Assembly: GCF_017168335.1 (NCBI RefSeq)
Contig: NZ_JABFAU010000013.1
Location: forward strand, 238,844-302,843
Length of the DNA: 64,000 nucleotides
Source: Rhodococcus sp. KRD162
GTDB lineage: Bacteria > Actinomycetota > Actinomycetes > Mycobacteriales > Mycobacteriaceae
Direction of reading: 5' to 3'
The position numbers and the translations under genes were made by a program. Below, piece by piece: positions 9,025 to 17,090 of the stretch; the first letter of the stretch is position 1; the number at the start of each line of letters is the position of its first letter. Under the pieces are notes generated by a model. It was not told the DNA's origin, did not search any database, and was given only the letters and a program-made list of their open reading frames with translations.

Positions 9025-10337
9025 CGACGTTCAAGGACTCCGGCAATCGCACGGTGAACGGTGCCCAGAAGCTCAAGATCTCCGAGATTCTGGAACTGAT
9101 CTCCGATGGCAACATCCCGCTGCGTTTCACCGCGTACGACGGCAGCGCGGCCGGCCCCGAGGACGCGAAGATCGGGCTCAACCTCAAGAGCCCGCGCGGA
9201 ACCACCTACCTGGCAACAGCTCCCGGCGATCTCGGTATGGCGCGCGCCTACGTGTCCGGCGATCTCGAAGCCATCGGCGTCCACCCGGGCGATCCGTACG
9301 AGTTGCTTGCACTGATGGGCGACGAACTGCACTTCCGTCGCCCGTCGGCCATGACACTGGCGTCGATCACTCGTTCGCTCGGTTGGGATGTGTTGCGGCC
9401 GATCGCTCCCCCACCTCAGGAAGCGATTCCGCGGTGGCGTCGTATCGCCGAGGGCCTGCGCCATTCCAAGACTCGCGACGCCGATGCGATCCACCACCAC
9501 TACGACGTGTCCAACGCCTTCTACGAGAAGGTGCTCGGACCATCGATGACGTACACCTGTGCCGCCTTCGAGAGCGCCGATCAGTCTCTGGAAGCCGCGC
9601 AGGAGAACAAGTACCGCCTGGTATTCGACAAACTGGGCCTGCAACCGGGCGATCGTCTGCTCGACATCGGCTGTGGGTGGGGCTCGATGGTGCGTTACGC
9701 CGCTCGCCGCGGCGTCCGCGTGATCGGTGTGACGCTGTCGCAGGAGCAGGCCTCGTGGGCGCAGCGGGCCATCGTCGACGAAGGGCTCTCCGAACTCGCC
9801 GAGGTGCGCTTCTCCGACTACCGCGATGTGGCCGAGACCAACTTCGACGCCGTCTCCTCCATCGGCCTGACCGAGCACATCGGTGTGCACAACTACCCGT
9901 CGTACTTCACCTTCATTCAGTCCAAACTGCGTGACGGCGGCAGACTGCTCAACCACTCGATCACTCGTCCCGACAACCGGTCGCATGCCAAGGCAGGCAG
10001 TTTCATCGACCGGTATGTCTTCCCCGACGGGGAGCTCACCGGCTCCGGCCGGATCATCACCGAGATCCAGGATGTCGGACTCGAGGTCCGCCACGAGGAG
10101 AACCTGCGCGAGCACTACGCACTGACTCTCGCCGGATGGTGCCAGAACCTCGTCGACAACTGGGACGCGTGTGTTGCCGAGGCAGGCGAAGGAACGGCCC
10201 GGGTATGGGGCCTGTACATGGCCGGATCCCGCCTGGGATTCGAGCGCAATGTAGTTCAGCTGCACCAGGTTCTGGCCGTCAAGCTCGGACCGAAGGGGCA
10301 GGCCGGTCTACCGTTGCGGCCTTGGTGGAACGGCTGA
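9021..10337 (+). CDS. bfaB: SAM-dependent fatty-acid methyltransferase, BfaB/TmsB-like (CFA synthase family)
   Basis: 438-aa cyclopropane-fatty-acid-synthase-like enzyme. An N-terminal lipid-binding domain precedes the Rossmann methyltransferase core: IHHHYDVSNAFYEKVLG, MTYTCAAFE, and the SAM loop LDIGCGWGSMVRYAARRG (about residues 213-230). It methylates unsaturated acyl chains of membrane lipids; with the overlapping flavoprotein the expected end product is a 10-methyl fatty acid rather than a cyclopropane ring. The ATG overlaps the upstream stop by 4 bp. It converges with an alpha/beta hydrolase gene. Confidence 0.85.
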   Translation: MTTFKDSGNRTVNGAQKLKISEILELISDGNIPLRFTAYDGSAAGPEDAKIGLNLKSPRGTTYLATAPGDLGMARAYVSGDLEAIGVHPGDPYELLALMGDELHFRRPSAMTLASITRSLGWDVLRPIAPPPQEAIPRWRRIAEGLRHSKTRDADAIHHHYDVSNAFYEKVLGPSMTYTCAAFESADQSLEAAQENKYRLVFDKLGLQPGDRLLDIGCGWGSMVRYAARRGVRVIGVTLSQEQASWAQRAIVDEGLSELAEVRFSDYRDVAETNFDAVSSIGLTEHIGVHNYPSYFTFIQSKLRDGGRLLNHSITRPDNRSHAKAGSFIDRYVFPDGELTGSGRIITEIQDVGLEVRHEENLREHYALTLAGWCQNLVDNWDACVAEAGEGTARVWGLYMAGSRLGFERNVVQLHQVLAVKLGPKGQAGLPLRPWWNG

Positions 10338-10353
10338 CTCGAGGCCGAAACGG

Positions 10354-11136
10354 CTACCGACCCGTCGCACGCAGGATCACTCGCGCCGTCTCGACAGGCT
10401 GATCCCAGTGCGGGAAATGACCGCATTTGTCGAACCAGTGCAGGGTGGCATCGGGGAATCGCTCCATCGCCACCGCTGCCTGGCTCGGCGTGGTCACCTT
10501 GTCCTGCCGACCCCAGCCGATGAGCAGCGAGCCCTGCAGAGACCCTTGGGTGGCCCCCATCTGCTTGGGCCCGTGGATCAGCGCCTTGCGAGCGGCGTCG
10601 AGCGACGGAGATGCCTTGGTCGAGAAGCCCCTGAGCTCGCGTTCGACGAGTCCGCTCGGCAGTTTCCACGGCGCAGCCGAGAACTGAGCCAACGCAGCCG
10701 TTCTCGTGACCGGATTGCCTGCCAGGAAGGGCACCAGCGGCTGAACGTGCTTCATCAGCGCCAGCGATGCGGTGATCGTGGCTCCGAAGATCTTGACCTG
10801 TCGGTCGTTCCAGAATCCGCCGGGATCGAGTGCCACCATCGAACCTCGATGCCCGCGGCGAGCGAGCTCGACCACCATGCGTGCGCCCATGGAGCTACCG
10901 ACGAGATCTGCGTCGGCCAGTCCTTCGTCGTCGAGGTACGTGCGCAGTGCGTCGGTGAGGGTGGCGATGCTGACCTTGGGAAGCGGTGGAGTCTGGCCGA
11001 ATCCGGGCAGATCGAGGGCGATCACCTCGCGGTGTGCGGCGAGGGCCGCAACGATGGGGTCCCAGTTTCGGTGGGATGACCCGAGCCCGTGGACGAGGAT
11101 CAACGGCTTTCCGGTTCCGGTTCTGATGCTGTGCAT
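10354..11136 (-). CDS. Alpha/beta-fold hydrolase
   Basis: 260-aa hydrolase. The oxyanion motif LILVHGLGSSHRNWDPI (about residues 11-27), the nucleophile in VGSSMGARMVVELARRG (Ser in GSSMG), an Asp-bearing segment (WGRQDKV) and the terminal His (KCGHFPHWDQPVETA) form a complete triad. The ATG at 11136 is chosen since homology begins there; the frame runs upstream without recognisable sequence. No signal peptide is seen, so it is probably cytoplasmic. The substrate is unknown. Confidence 0.85.
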   Translation of the reverse strand: MHSIRTGTGKPLILVHGLGSSHRNWDPIVAALAAHREVIALDLPGFGQTPPLPKVSIATLTDALRTYLDDEGLADADLVGSSMGARMVVELARRGHRGSMVALDPGGFWNDRQVKIFGATITASLALMKHVQPLVPFLAGNPVTRTAALAQFSAAPWKLPSGLVERELRGFSTKASPSLDAARKALIHGPKQMGATQGSLQGSLLIGWGRQDKVTTPSQAAVAMERFPDATLHWFDKCGHFPHWDQPVETARVILRATGR

Positions 11137-11165
11137 ACCGTTCGATGTACCCCGGGCCCACCGAA

Positions 11166-12098
11166 CTACACATTCGGGGCGTAATGCGACGGGTCCGAGC
11201 GTCGCTGAACCGGGGGAAGATTGCGCGCGGGTGTGTGGACCAGCGGTGCCGTTCGCGGGATTCGGCCCTGTTCGCGGTCCCACCCGGCGCGAGCCCGCGG
11301 ATGCAGCCGGCGGCGCGGTGGCACCAGCCCGAACACCAGGTCGACGGCCTTACCGAACAGCGTGAAGACCTTCTCGTCCCGTGTAGACCAGCTGTAGCCC
11401 AGCAGCTCGCGCACCGAGGGCTCGTAGAGCCCGACGGTGATCCAGACGAACAGCGACGCCACCGGGCGACGCAACACGGCCCACACTCGCTCCGGTAGCC
11501 AGGACGCATACGGCGGTGGTCCGAGTCTCGACAGGTCAAGCACTCCACGGGCGGCCATGTTGTCCTCCAACACGTCGCCGCACATTCGTTCCCAGTACTG
11601 CTGGAAATCCGGCCAGGTCGCCGGCACCGGTCGCATGCTCATGCCGTAGAGGCGATACCACTGGACGTGTTCGTCGAACAGTTGCACTTTCTGCGCCTCG
11701 GTCAGACCGCCCATGAAGTTCTCGGCGGTGAGCACCGTACCCATGAAGAAGGTGGCGTGCGCCCAGTAGAACGTGTCGGGATCGAGTGCGTGGTACCTGC
11801 GGCCCTTGGCGTCGATTCCCTTGATGTTCGCGTGATATCCGCGGACCTGCAGTGCGGTCTCCTCGGCGCGGTCGCCGTCGAACACCACCCCGCCGATCGG
11901 ATACAGGGAACGGTAGAGCCGCTGCCAGCGCTCGTCGAAGAACGTCGAATGCTGCTCCACCCCAGCGCCGAGCCCGGGATGCATGTTCTGCATCGAACCG
12001 GTCCACACTCCCTGCAGCATCCCTCGCCAATCACCGAAGTACTTCCACGTGAGCGACTCGGGGCCGAGCGGGACCGGGCGATCGCCCTGACTACGCAT
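11166..12098 (-). CDS. MpaB-family oxygenase (DUF2236, latex-clearing-protein-like)
   Basis: 310-aa member of the heme-dependent MpaB/Lcp oxygenase family. Family marks are an N-terminal GPESLTWKYFGDWR, the central ALDPDTFYWAHATFF and the segment YRLYGMSMRPVPATWPDF. Members cleave or oxidise lipids, terpenes or rubber; this substrate is unknown. The C-terminus after residue about 270 is Arg/Pro-rich and probably disordered. It is divergent from a TetR gene with only 23 bp between the start codons, and a 17-bp inverted repeat covers both starts. Its transcript looks leaderless (TATTCT six bases before the ATG). Confidence 0.85.
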   Translation of the reverse strand: MRSQGDRPVPLGPESLTWKYFGDWRGMLQGVWTGSMQNMHPGLGAGVEQHSTFFDERWQRLYRSLYPIGGVVFDGDRAEETALQVRGYHANIKGIDAKGRRYHALDPDTFYWAHATFFMGTVLTAENFMGGLTEAQKVQLFDEHVQWYRLYGMSMRPVPATWPDFQQYWERMCGDVLEDNMAARGVLDLSRLGPPPYASWLPERVWAVLRRPVASLFVWITVGLYEPSVRELLGYSWSTRDEKVFTLFGKAVDLVFGLVPPRRRLHPRARAGWDREQGRIPRTAPLVHTPARNLPPVQRRSDPSHYAPNV

Positions 12099-12133
12099 GT
12101 TGTCAGAATAGGATCGACAACATGCGTAGTCAA
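12087..12133. promoter_or_regulatory. Overlapping divergent leaderless promoters inside a 17-bp inverted repeat
   Basis: A perfect 17-bp inverted repeat (12088-12104 and 12116-12132, 11-bp spacer) contains both start codons. On the minus strand TTGACT (12133-12128), 17 bp, then TATTCT (12110-12105) lies 6 nt before the ATG at 12098. On the plus strand CTGACT (12087-12092), 16 bp, then TAGGAT (12109-12114) lies 7 nt before the ATG at 12122. The arms are the likely TetR operator. Sequence facts are direct; promoter use is inference. Confidence 0.7.
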
Positions 12134-12694
12134 CGGTTGGAGGAGCGAAGATCCAAGCGGTACGACGCGTTGCTCGCGGCGGGGGTCGAGCTTCTCGGCT
12201 CCCCTGACGGGCCCGCGGTGAACGTGCGCGCCGTGTGCCGTACCGCCAGGCTGACCGAGAGATACTTCTACGAGAGCTTCTCGGATCGGGACACGTTCGT
12301 CCGCGCGGTGTACGCGTGGGTGGGATCGAGAGCGCAGACCGCGTTGGTCGAGGCCGTCACCGACGTTGCGGCACCGGAAGAAACCATCCCCGCCGCGGTC
12401 CGAGCATTCGTCGAACTCATCATCGACGAACCGAGAACGGGACGAGTGCTGCTCATCGCGCCACTGGCCGAACCGGCTCTGAGCCGCCGCGGGCTCGAAC
12501 TTCTGCCCGGATTCGTCGAGTTGGTGCACGACCGCCTTCCCGAGACCGCCGACCAGCAGTTGATCGCCGTGGGAACCGTCGGCGCACTGACGGCACTGTT
12601 CATCGGATACCTCGACAGCACACTCACCGTCAGCCGCGAAACCCTCGTGACGCACTGTATTCGGCTGATCTCGGATGCTGCCGTGCGAGGATGA
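12122..12694 (+). CDS. TetR-family transcriptional regulator
   Basis: 190-aa regulator. The helix-turn-helix lies at about residues 10-55 (RYDALLAAGVELLG, then VRAVCRTARLTERYFYESF); the rest is the ligand-binding helical domain. It is divergent from the MpaB-type oxygenase gene; a 17-bp inverted repeat across both start codons is its likely binding site, so it probably represses both itself and the oxygenase. It shares its first residues (MRSQ) with the oxygenase because the repeat encodes them on both strands. An acyl-CoA binding protein gene follows 29 bp later on the same strand. Confidence 0.9.
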   Translation: MRSQRLEERRSKRYDALLAAGVELLGSPDGPAVNVRAVCRTARLTERYFYESFSDRDTFVRAVYAWVGSRAQTALVEAVTDVAAPEETIPAAVRAFVELIIDEPRTGRVLLIAPLAEPALSRRGLELLPGFVELVHDRLPETADQQLIAVGTVGALTALFIGYLDSTLTVSRETLVTHCIRLISDAAVRG

Positions 12695-12723
12695 CTCCAC
12701 CTGAAGACAGAAGGAGACCTTCC

Positions 12724-12984
12724 ATGTCCGATCTCGACCAGTCGTTCGCCGACGCCCAAACCGATGTCAAGAAGCTCACGTCCAAGCCGAGCAACGAGGA
12801 CCTGCTGAGTCTGTACTCGTTGTACAAACAGGGTTCGATCGGCGATGTCTCGGGTAAGCGACCGGGCCGGTTGGACATGGTCAATCGCGCGAAGTTCGAT
12901 GCCTGGGCCAAGCTCGAAGGTACGAGCCAGGATTCGGCGAAGCAGCAGTACGTGGATTTGGTGACCAGGCTCCTCGCCGGCTGA
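12724..12984 (+). CDS. Acyl-CoA-binding protein (ACBP)
   Basis: 86-aa four-helix protein. The ACBP signature is clear: LLSLYSLYKQGSIGDVSG (about residues 27-44), with the KQ and Tyr ligand residues, and KFDAWAKLEGTSQDSAKQQY. It binds long-chain acyl-CoA in the cytoplasm and buffers it. AAGGAG lies 8 bp before the ATG. It follows the TetR gene on the same strand, which suggests a lipid-related regulon with the divergent oxygenase. ACBPs are uncommon in bacteria but known in actinobacteria. Confidence 0.92.
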   Translation: MSDLDQSFADAQTDVKKLTSKPSNEDLLSLYSLYKQGSIGDVSGKRPGRLDMVNRAKFDAWAKLEGTSQDSAKQQYVDLVTRLLAG

Positions 12985-13032
12985 GCCGACAGCTATTGTC
13001 GAGCACGGGGGTAACGCGACGAAGGGACCCAC

Positions 13033-15399
13033 ATGAGACGCTCCGACACCGACGTCGACGAGGCCGAACTCGACATCCGCAAGCCCAAGACCCACGCGGC
13101 GGGGCCCGTCGCCGTCGCGGTGTCGATGAAGCGCGCGCTGGGCCATATGGGCCCGATGCGGACGGCGCAAACACTCCTCGAACTCAATCAGGCCGAGGGT
13201 TTCGACTGCATGAGCTGCGCCTGGCCCGACCCTGACCCGGGTCATCGGCATGCGGCAGAGTTCTGCGAGAACGGCGCGAAAGCAGTATCCGAGGAAGCAA
13301 CGAAGACGCGAGCGACCCCGGAGTTCTTCGCACAGCACAGCATTGCCGAACTCGACGAGCACACCGAGCACTGGCTCGGTCAGCAAGGTCGGATCACGCA
13401 CCCGATGATCAAGCTGCCCGGCGGCAGCCACTATCAGCCCATCGAGTGGGACGAGGCGTTCCGTCTGATCGGTGAGGAGTTGAACAGTCTCGCCAGTCCG
13501 GACGAGGCCATCTTCTACACCTCGGGTCGCGCGTCCAACGAATCGGCGTTCACGTACCAACTCTTCGCCAGAGCATTCGGTACCAACAACATGCCCGACT
13601 GTTCCAACATGTGCCACGAGTCGACGTCCATCGCGCTGCAGGAGTCGATCGGCATCGGCAAGGCCAGCGTCACTCTCGACGACGTCCACAATGCCGAGTT
13701 GATCATCCTCGCGGGCCAGAATCCCGGCACCAATCACCCCCGTATGCTCTCGGCTCTCGAGCTGGCGAAGCAGAACGGCGCAAAGATCCTGTCCATCAAT
13801 CCACTTCGCGAAGCGGGTCTGCTCAACTTCAAGAACCCGCAGACTCCACGCGGCATGGTCGGGCCTGGCACCGACCTGACGGATCTGTACCTCCCGATCA
13901 AGCTCAACGGCGACCTCGCACTCTTCCAGGCCATCGGCTCACTGCTGGTGCAGTGGGACGCGCTCGACCACGAGTTCCTCGACAATCACACCGTCGGCTT
14001 CGATGCGTGGAAGGCGCACGTCGCCGAGGTCGATTTCGATCTGGTGACCGAGGTGACCGGTCTGTCTCGGCAGCAGATCACCCAGGCAGCCGAGATGCTG
14101 CGAGACTCCAAGGCCACTGTCTTCTGCTGGGCCATGGGCCTGACGCAGCACCGCAATGCCGTCGCCACCATCAAGGAAGTCACCAATCTCGCGTTCGCAC
14201 AAGGCAACATCGGTAAGGCCGGTGCGGGCCTGCTGCCGGTGCGCGGCCACTCGAACGTGCAGGGCGACCGGACGATGGGCATCTGGGAGCGTCCCCCGCA
14301 ACACTTCCTGGACGCGCTGGCGAAGGAGTTCGATTTCGAGCCGCCACGCGAGCACGGCTTGGACACCGTCGATTCCATCCGGGCGATGCGCGACGGTAAG
14401 GCACATTTCTTCCTCGGTCTCGGCGGCAACTTCGTCCAGGCGACACCGGACAGCGATGTCACCTTCGAGGCGCTGCGCAAGATGCGGATGACGGTGCAGA
14501 TCTCGACGAAGATCAACCGCTCCCATCTCGTCTGCGGCGAGACCGCTCTGATCCTGCCCACCCTGGGACGCACCGAGAAGGACGTGCAAGCCAGTGGTGA
14601 GCAATGGATCTCGGTCGAGGATTCGACCTGCTCGGTGCACTCCTCGCGTGGTCCGCTCGCACCTGCGAGCACGTTCCTGCGCTCCGAGGTCGCCATCGTC
14701 AGCGGCATCGCGGAGGCAACTCTCGGGGATCGGTACGGTCTGGACTGGAAGGGATTCCGCGACGACTACCGCAACATTCGTGCGCACATCTCGCGAGTGG
14801 TGGCCGGATGCGAGGGCTACGAGGTCAATGTTCGACGCCCCGGCGGCTTCGTGCTTCCGCATCCGCCTCGCGACAGCCGGACTTTCGGAACCAAGAGCGG
14901 CCGCGGCGAATTCGCCGTCTCACCGATCGACGTGCTGCAGGTTCCGCCCGGCCATCTGATCCTGCAGACGCTGCGCAGCCACGATCAGTTCAACACCACC
15001 ATCTACGGCCTGAGCGATCGGTACCGCGGTATCGAGAACGGTCGGCGAGTGATCTTCGTCCACCGTGAGGACGTCTCGGCACTCGGCTTCCGCGACGGCG
15101 ACATGGTCGACCTGGTGACCCGGTGGGACGGCGACGATGTGCATCGGTGTGCACCGTCGTTCAGGATCGTCGAGTACGACACCCCTCGTGGATCGGCTGC
15201 CGCGTACTACCCGGAGACCAATCCGTTGATTCCCCTGGATTCGACTGCGCTGCAGAGCAACTGCCCCACCTCCAAGTCCGTGATCATCTCGATGGTCCCA
15301 GCGGGAACGGGTGAGCAGCGCAGCGCTGACGGTCACCAGGACAACGAGGGGTCGGACGAGGGCCACAAGTCGCACCCGCAGCCGCATCATCTGAGCTGA
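13033..15399 (+). CDS. FdhF/YdeP-family molybdopterin oxidoreductase
   Basis: 788-aa large-subunit-type Mo-bisMGD enzyme of the YdeP group. The N-terminal iron-sulfur segment is the YdeP type, GFDCMSCAWPDPDPGH then FCENGAKA (about residues 56-83). Molybdopterin-binding stretches follow (YTSGRASNESAFTYQLFARA; ILAGQNPGTNHPRML), then a C-terminal molydopterin dinucleotide-binding domain (HDQFNTTIYGLSDRYRGIEN). The acceptor substrate is unknown; the family is formate-dehydrogenase-like but formate activity is unproven. The final 30 residues are His/Glu-rich and probably disordered. No small subunit or fdhD gene is nearby. Confidence 0.9.
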   Translation: MRRSDTDVDEAELDIRKPKTHAAGPVAVAVSMKRALGHMGPMRTAQTLLELNQAEGFDCMSCAWPDPDPGHRHAAEFCENGAKAVSEEATKTRATPEFFAQHSIAELDEHTEHWLGQQGRITHPMIKLPGGSHYQPIEWDEAFRLIGEELNSLASPDEAIFYTSGRASNESAFTYQLFARAFGTNNMPDCSNMCHESTSIALQESIGIGKASVTLDDVHNAELIILAGQNPGTNHPRMLSALELAKQNGAKILSINPLREAGLLNFKNPQTPRGMVGPGTDLTDLYLPIKLNGDLALFQAIGSLLVQWDALDHEFLDNHTVGFDAWKAHVAEVDFDLVTEVTGLSRQQITQAAEMLRDSKATVFCWAMGLTQHRNAVATIKEVTNLAFAQGNIGKAGAGLLPVRGHSNVQGDRTMGIWERPPQHFLDALAKEFDFEPPREHGLDTVDSIRAMRDGKAHFFLGLGGNFVQATPDSDVTFEALRKMRMTVQISTKINRSHLVCGETALILPTLGRTEKDVQASGEQWISVEDSTCSVHSSRGPLAPASTFLRSEVAIVSGIAEATLGDRYGLDWKGFRDDYRNIRAHISRVVAGCEGYEVNVRRPGGFVLPHPPRDSRTFGTKSGRGEFAVSPIDVLQVPPGHLILQTLRSHDQFNTTIYGLSDRYRGIENGRRVIFVHREDVSALGFRDGDMVDLVTRWDGDDVHRCAPSFRIVEYDTPRGSAAAYYPETNPLIPLDSTALQSNCPTSKSVIISMVPAGTGEQRSADGHQDNEGSDEGHKSHPQPHHLS

Positions 15400-15410
15400 C
15401 CCTTCGCGGT

Positions 15411-15447
15411 TTTCCGGAAGTGGGACCGGACGTCCCACTTCCGGAAA
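15411..15447 (+). terminator. Strong intrinsic terminator hairpin
   Basis: A perfect 16-bp inverted repeat (TTTCCGGAAGTGGGAC and its complement) with a 5-nt loop starts 12 bp after the stop of the molybdenum enzyme. No long T run follows, which is usual in high-GC actinobacteria. Confidence 0.8.
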
Positions 15448-15547
15448 TCACCCGTCGTGGTGTGGGCCTCGTCGGTCCGCACGAAGGCACCGGGCCGCAG
15501 CACTCCGTTGACGATCTGTCGCATAGTGTGTTCTATGTAACATTGAG

Positions 15548-15566
15548 TCACATCAAATATATGTGA
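15548..15566. promoter_or_regulatory. Possible operator upstream of the aldehyde dehydrogenase
   Basis: Inverted repeat TCACAT-N7-ATGTGA in a locally AT-rich stretch 26-44 bp upstream of the GTG start. It could bind a regulator near the promoter; the regulator is not identifiable from position. Confidence 0.35.
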
Positions 15567-15591
15567 TGCGATCCGCTGGAGGGCAGAGCTC

Positions 15592-17088
15592 GTGACGGAC
15601 CAGATCGAACGAACCACCGAGGCCACCTTCGAAAGCCTGGACCCACGAACAGGAGCCGTCCTCGCCACCTACCCGGTCGCGAACTCCGCCGAGGTGGAGG
15701 CCGTCGTGGCACGCGCCCGGTCGGCCGCGCGATGGTGGGACGCCCAGGGCTTCGCCGGACGCAGACGATGGCTTCTCGAGTACAAGTCCGCCATCGCACG
15801 CGATGCAGCGGACCTCGCTGCCGTCATCGCCGCCGAAACAGGCAAGCCATCCGAGGACTCGTTGCTCGAGGTCATGCTCGGCGTCGAACATCTCGACTGG
15901 TCCGCGCGCAATGCGGCCACGACGCTTCGGCAACGGAAGGTCGGATCGGGCCTGCTGGCGATCAATCAGAAGGCGTACGTGGGATACCGCCCGTTCGGCG
16001 TCGTCGGCGTCATCGGACCGTGGAACTACCCGCTGTACACCCCCATGGGTTCGATCGCGTACGCACTCGCAGCCGGCAACACCGTCGTGTTCAAGCCCAG
16101 CGAACTCACTCCTGGCGTCGGCGTCTGGCTCGCCGAGAAATGGGCCTCGCTCGCCTGCCCGCACCCCGTGTTCCAGACCGTCACCGGTGACGGCTCCACC
16201 GGCACGGCCCTGGTCGAATCGGGCGTCGACAAGATCGCATTCACCGGTTCCACGGCCACCGCCAAGAAGGTCATGGCCACGTGCGCCACAACGCTGACGC
16301 CACTGATAGCCGAGTGTGGTGGCAAGGATGCGATGTTGGTCGACTCGGACGCCGACATCGGTGCCGCCGTGGAATTCGCGACATTCGGAGCGATGGGCAA
16401 TGCCGGTCAGACCTGCGCGGGTGTCGAGAGAATCTACGTGGCAGCGCCGGTGTACGACCGATTCGTCAGCGAATTCACCACTGCGGTCAAGGCATTGCGA
16501 CCCGGCGGCACGACGACCTCGTCCTACGGCCCGATGACCATGGCCAGGCAGAGCGAGATCGTCCGCGGCCAGATCGAGGACGCGTTGGCCAGGGGCGGCA
16601 AGGCCGTGGTCGGCGGCCTCGATTCGTTGCACGGCCCGTACATCGATCCGGTGATTCTGACCGAGGTGCCCGAGGAATCCACCGCGATCACCGAGGAGAC
16701 CTTCGGGCCGACGGTGGTGGTGAACAAGGTGCGGGATCTCGACGAGGGCATCGAACGAGCGAACGCCTCCAAGTACGGACTGGGGGCGTCGGTGTTCACC
16801 GGGGACACCGCGGCGGGTCGACGCGCAGCCGAGAAGCTCGACTGCGGCATGGTGACGGTGAACTCGGTGCTCGGATTCGCCGGGGTTCCGGCTCTACCGT
16901 TCGGCGGCACCGGCGATTCGGGCTTCGGCCGAATCCACGGAGCCGACGGCCTGCGTGAGTTCAGCACCGTCAAATCACTGACCGTGCAGAGTTTCGCGGC
17001 CCCGGTGAACCTGCTGACGATGCGACGCAAAGCCCGAAACATGAAGCTCTCCGTGCTGGCACTGAAACTTCGGCACGGGCGGGGCTGA
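15592..17088 (+). CDS. Aldehyde dehydrogenase family protein
   Basis: 498-aa NAD(P)-dependent aldehyde dehydrogenase. The NAD-binding stretch VIGPWNYPLYTPMGSIAYAL, the catalytic Glu in LIAECGGKDAM (about residue 240) and the nucleophile Cys in GNAGQTCAGVERIYV (about residue 277) are all present. Length is normal for the superfamily. The start is GTG with GGAGGG upstream. It is followed 2 bp after its stop by an MpaB-type oxygenase gene, so the two are probably co-transcribed: an oxygenase that makes an aldehyde and the dehydrogenase that oxidises it would be a sensible pair, but this is inference. Confidence 0.92.
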   Translation: MTDQIERTTEATFESLDPRTGAVLATYPVANSAEVEAVVARARSAARWWDAQGFAGRRRWLLEYKSAIARDAADLAAVIAAETGKPSEDSLLEVMLGVEHLDWSARNAATTLRQRKVGSGLLAINQKAYVGYRPFGVVGVIGPWNYPLYTPMGSIAYALAAGNTVVFKPSELTPGVGVWLAEKWASLACPHPVFQTVTGDGSTGTALVESGVDKIAFTGSTATAKKVMATCATTLTPLIAECGGKDAMLVDSDADIGAAVEFATFGAMGNAGQTCAGVERIYVAAPVYDRFVSEFTTAVKALRPGGTTTSSYGPMTMARQSEIVRGQIEDALARGGKAVVGGLDSLHGPYIDPVILTEVPEESTAITEETFGPTVVVNKVRDLDEGIERANASKYGLGASVFTGDTAAGRRAAEKLDCGMVTVNSVLGFAGVPALPFGGTGDSGFGRIHGADGLREFSTVKSLTVQSFAAPVNLLTMRRKARNMKLSVLALKLRHGRG

Positions 17089-17090
17089 TC

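Noticed and set aside
15548..15566. TCACAT-N7-ATGTGA as a CRP-type site
   Set aside because: The half-sites are in the opposite order to the CRP consensus (TGTGA-N6-TCACA), so a CRP label is not supported; kept as an unassigned operator.
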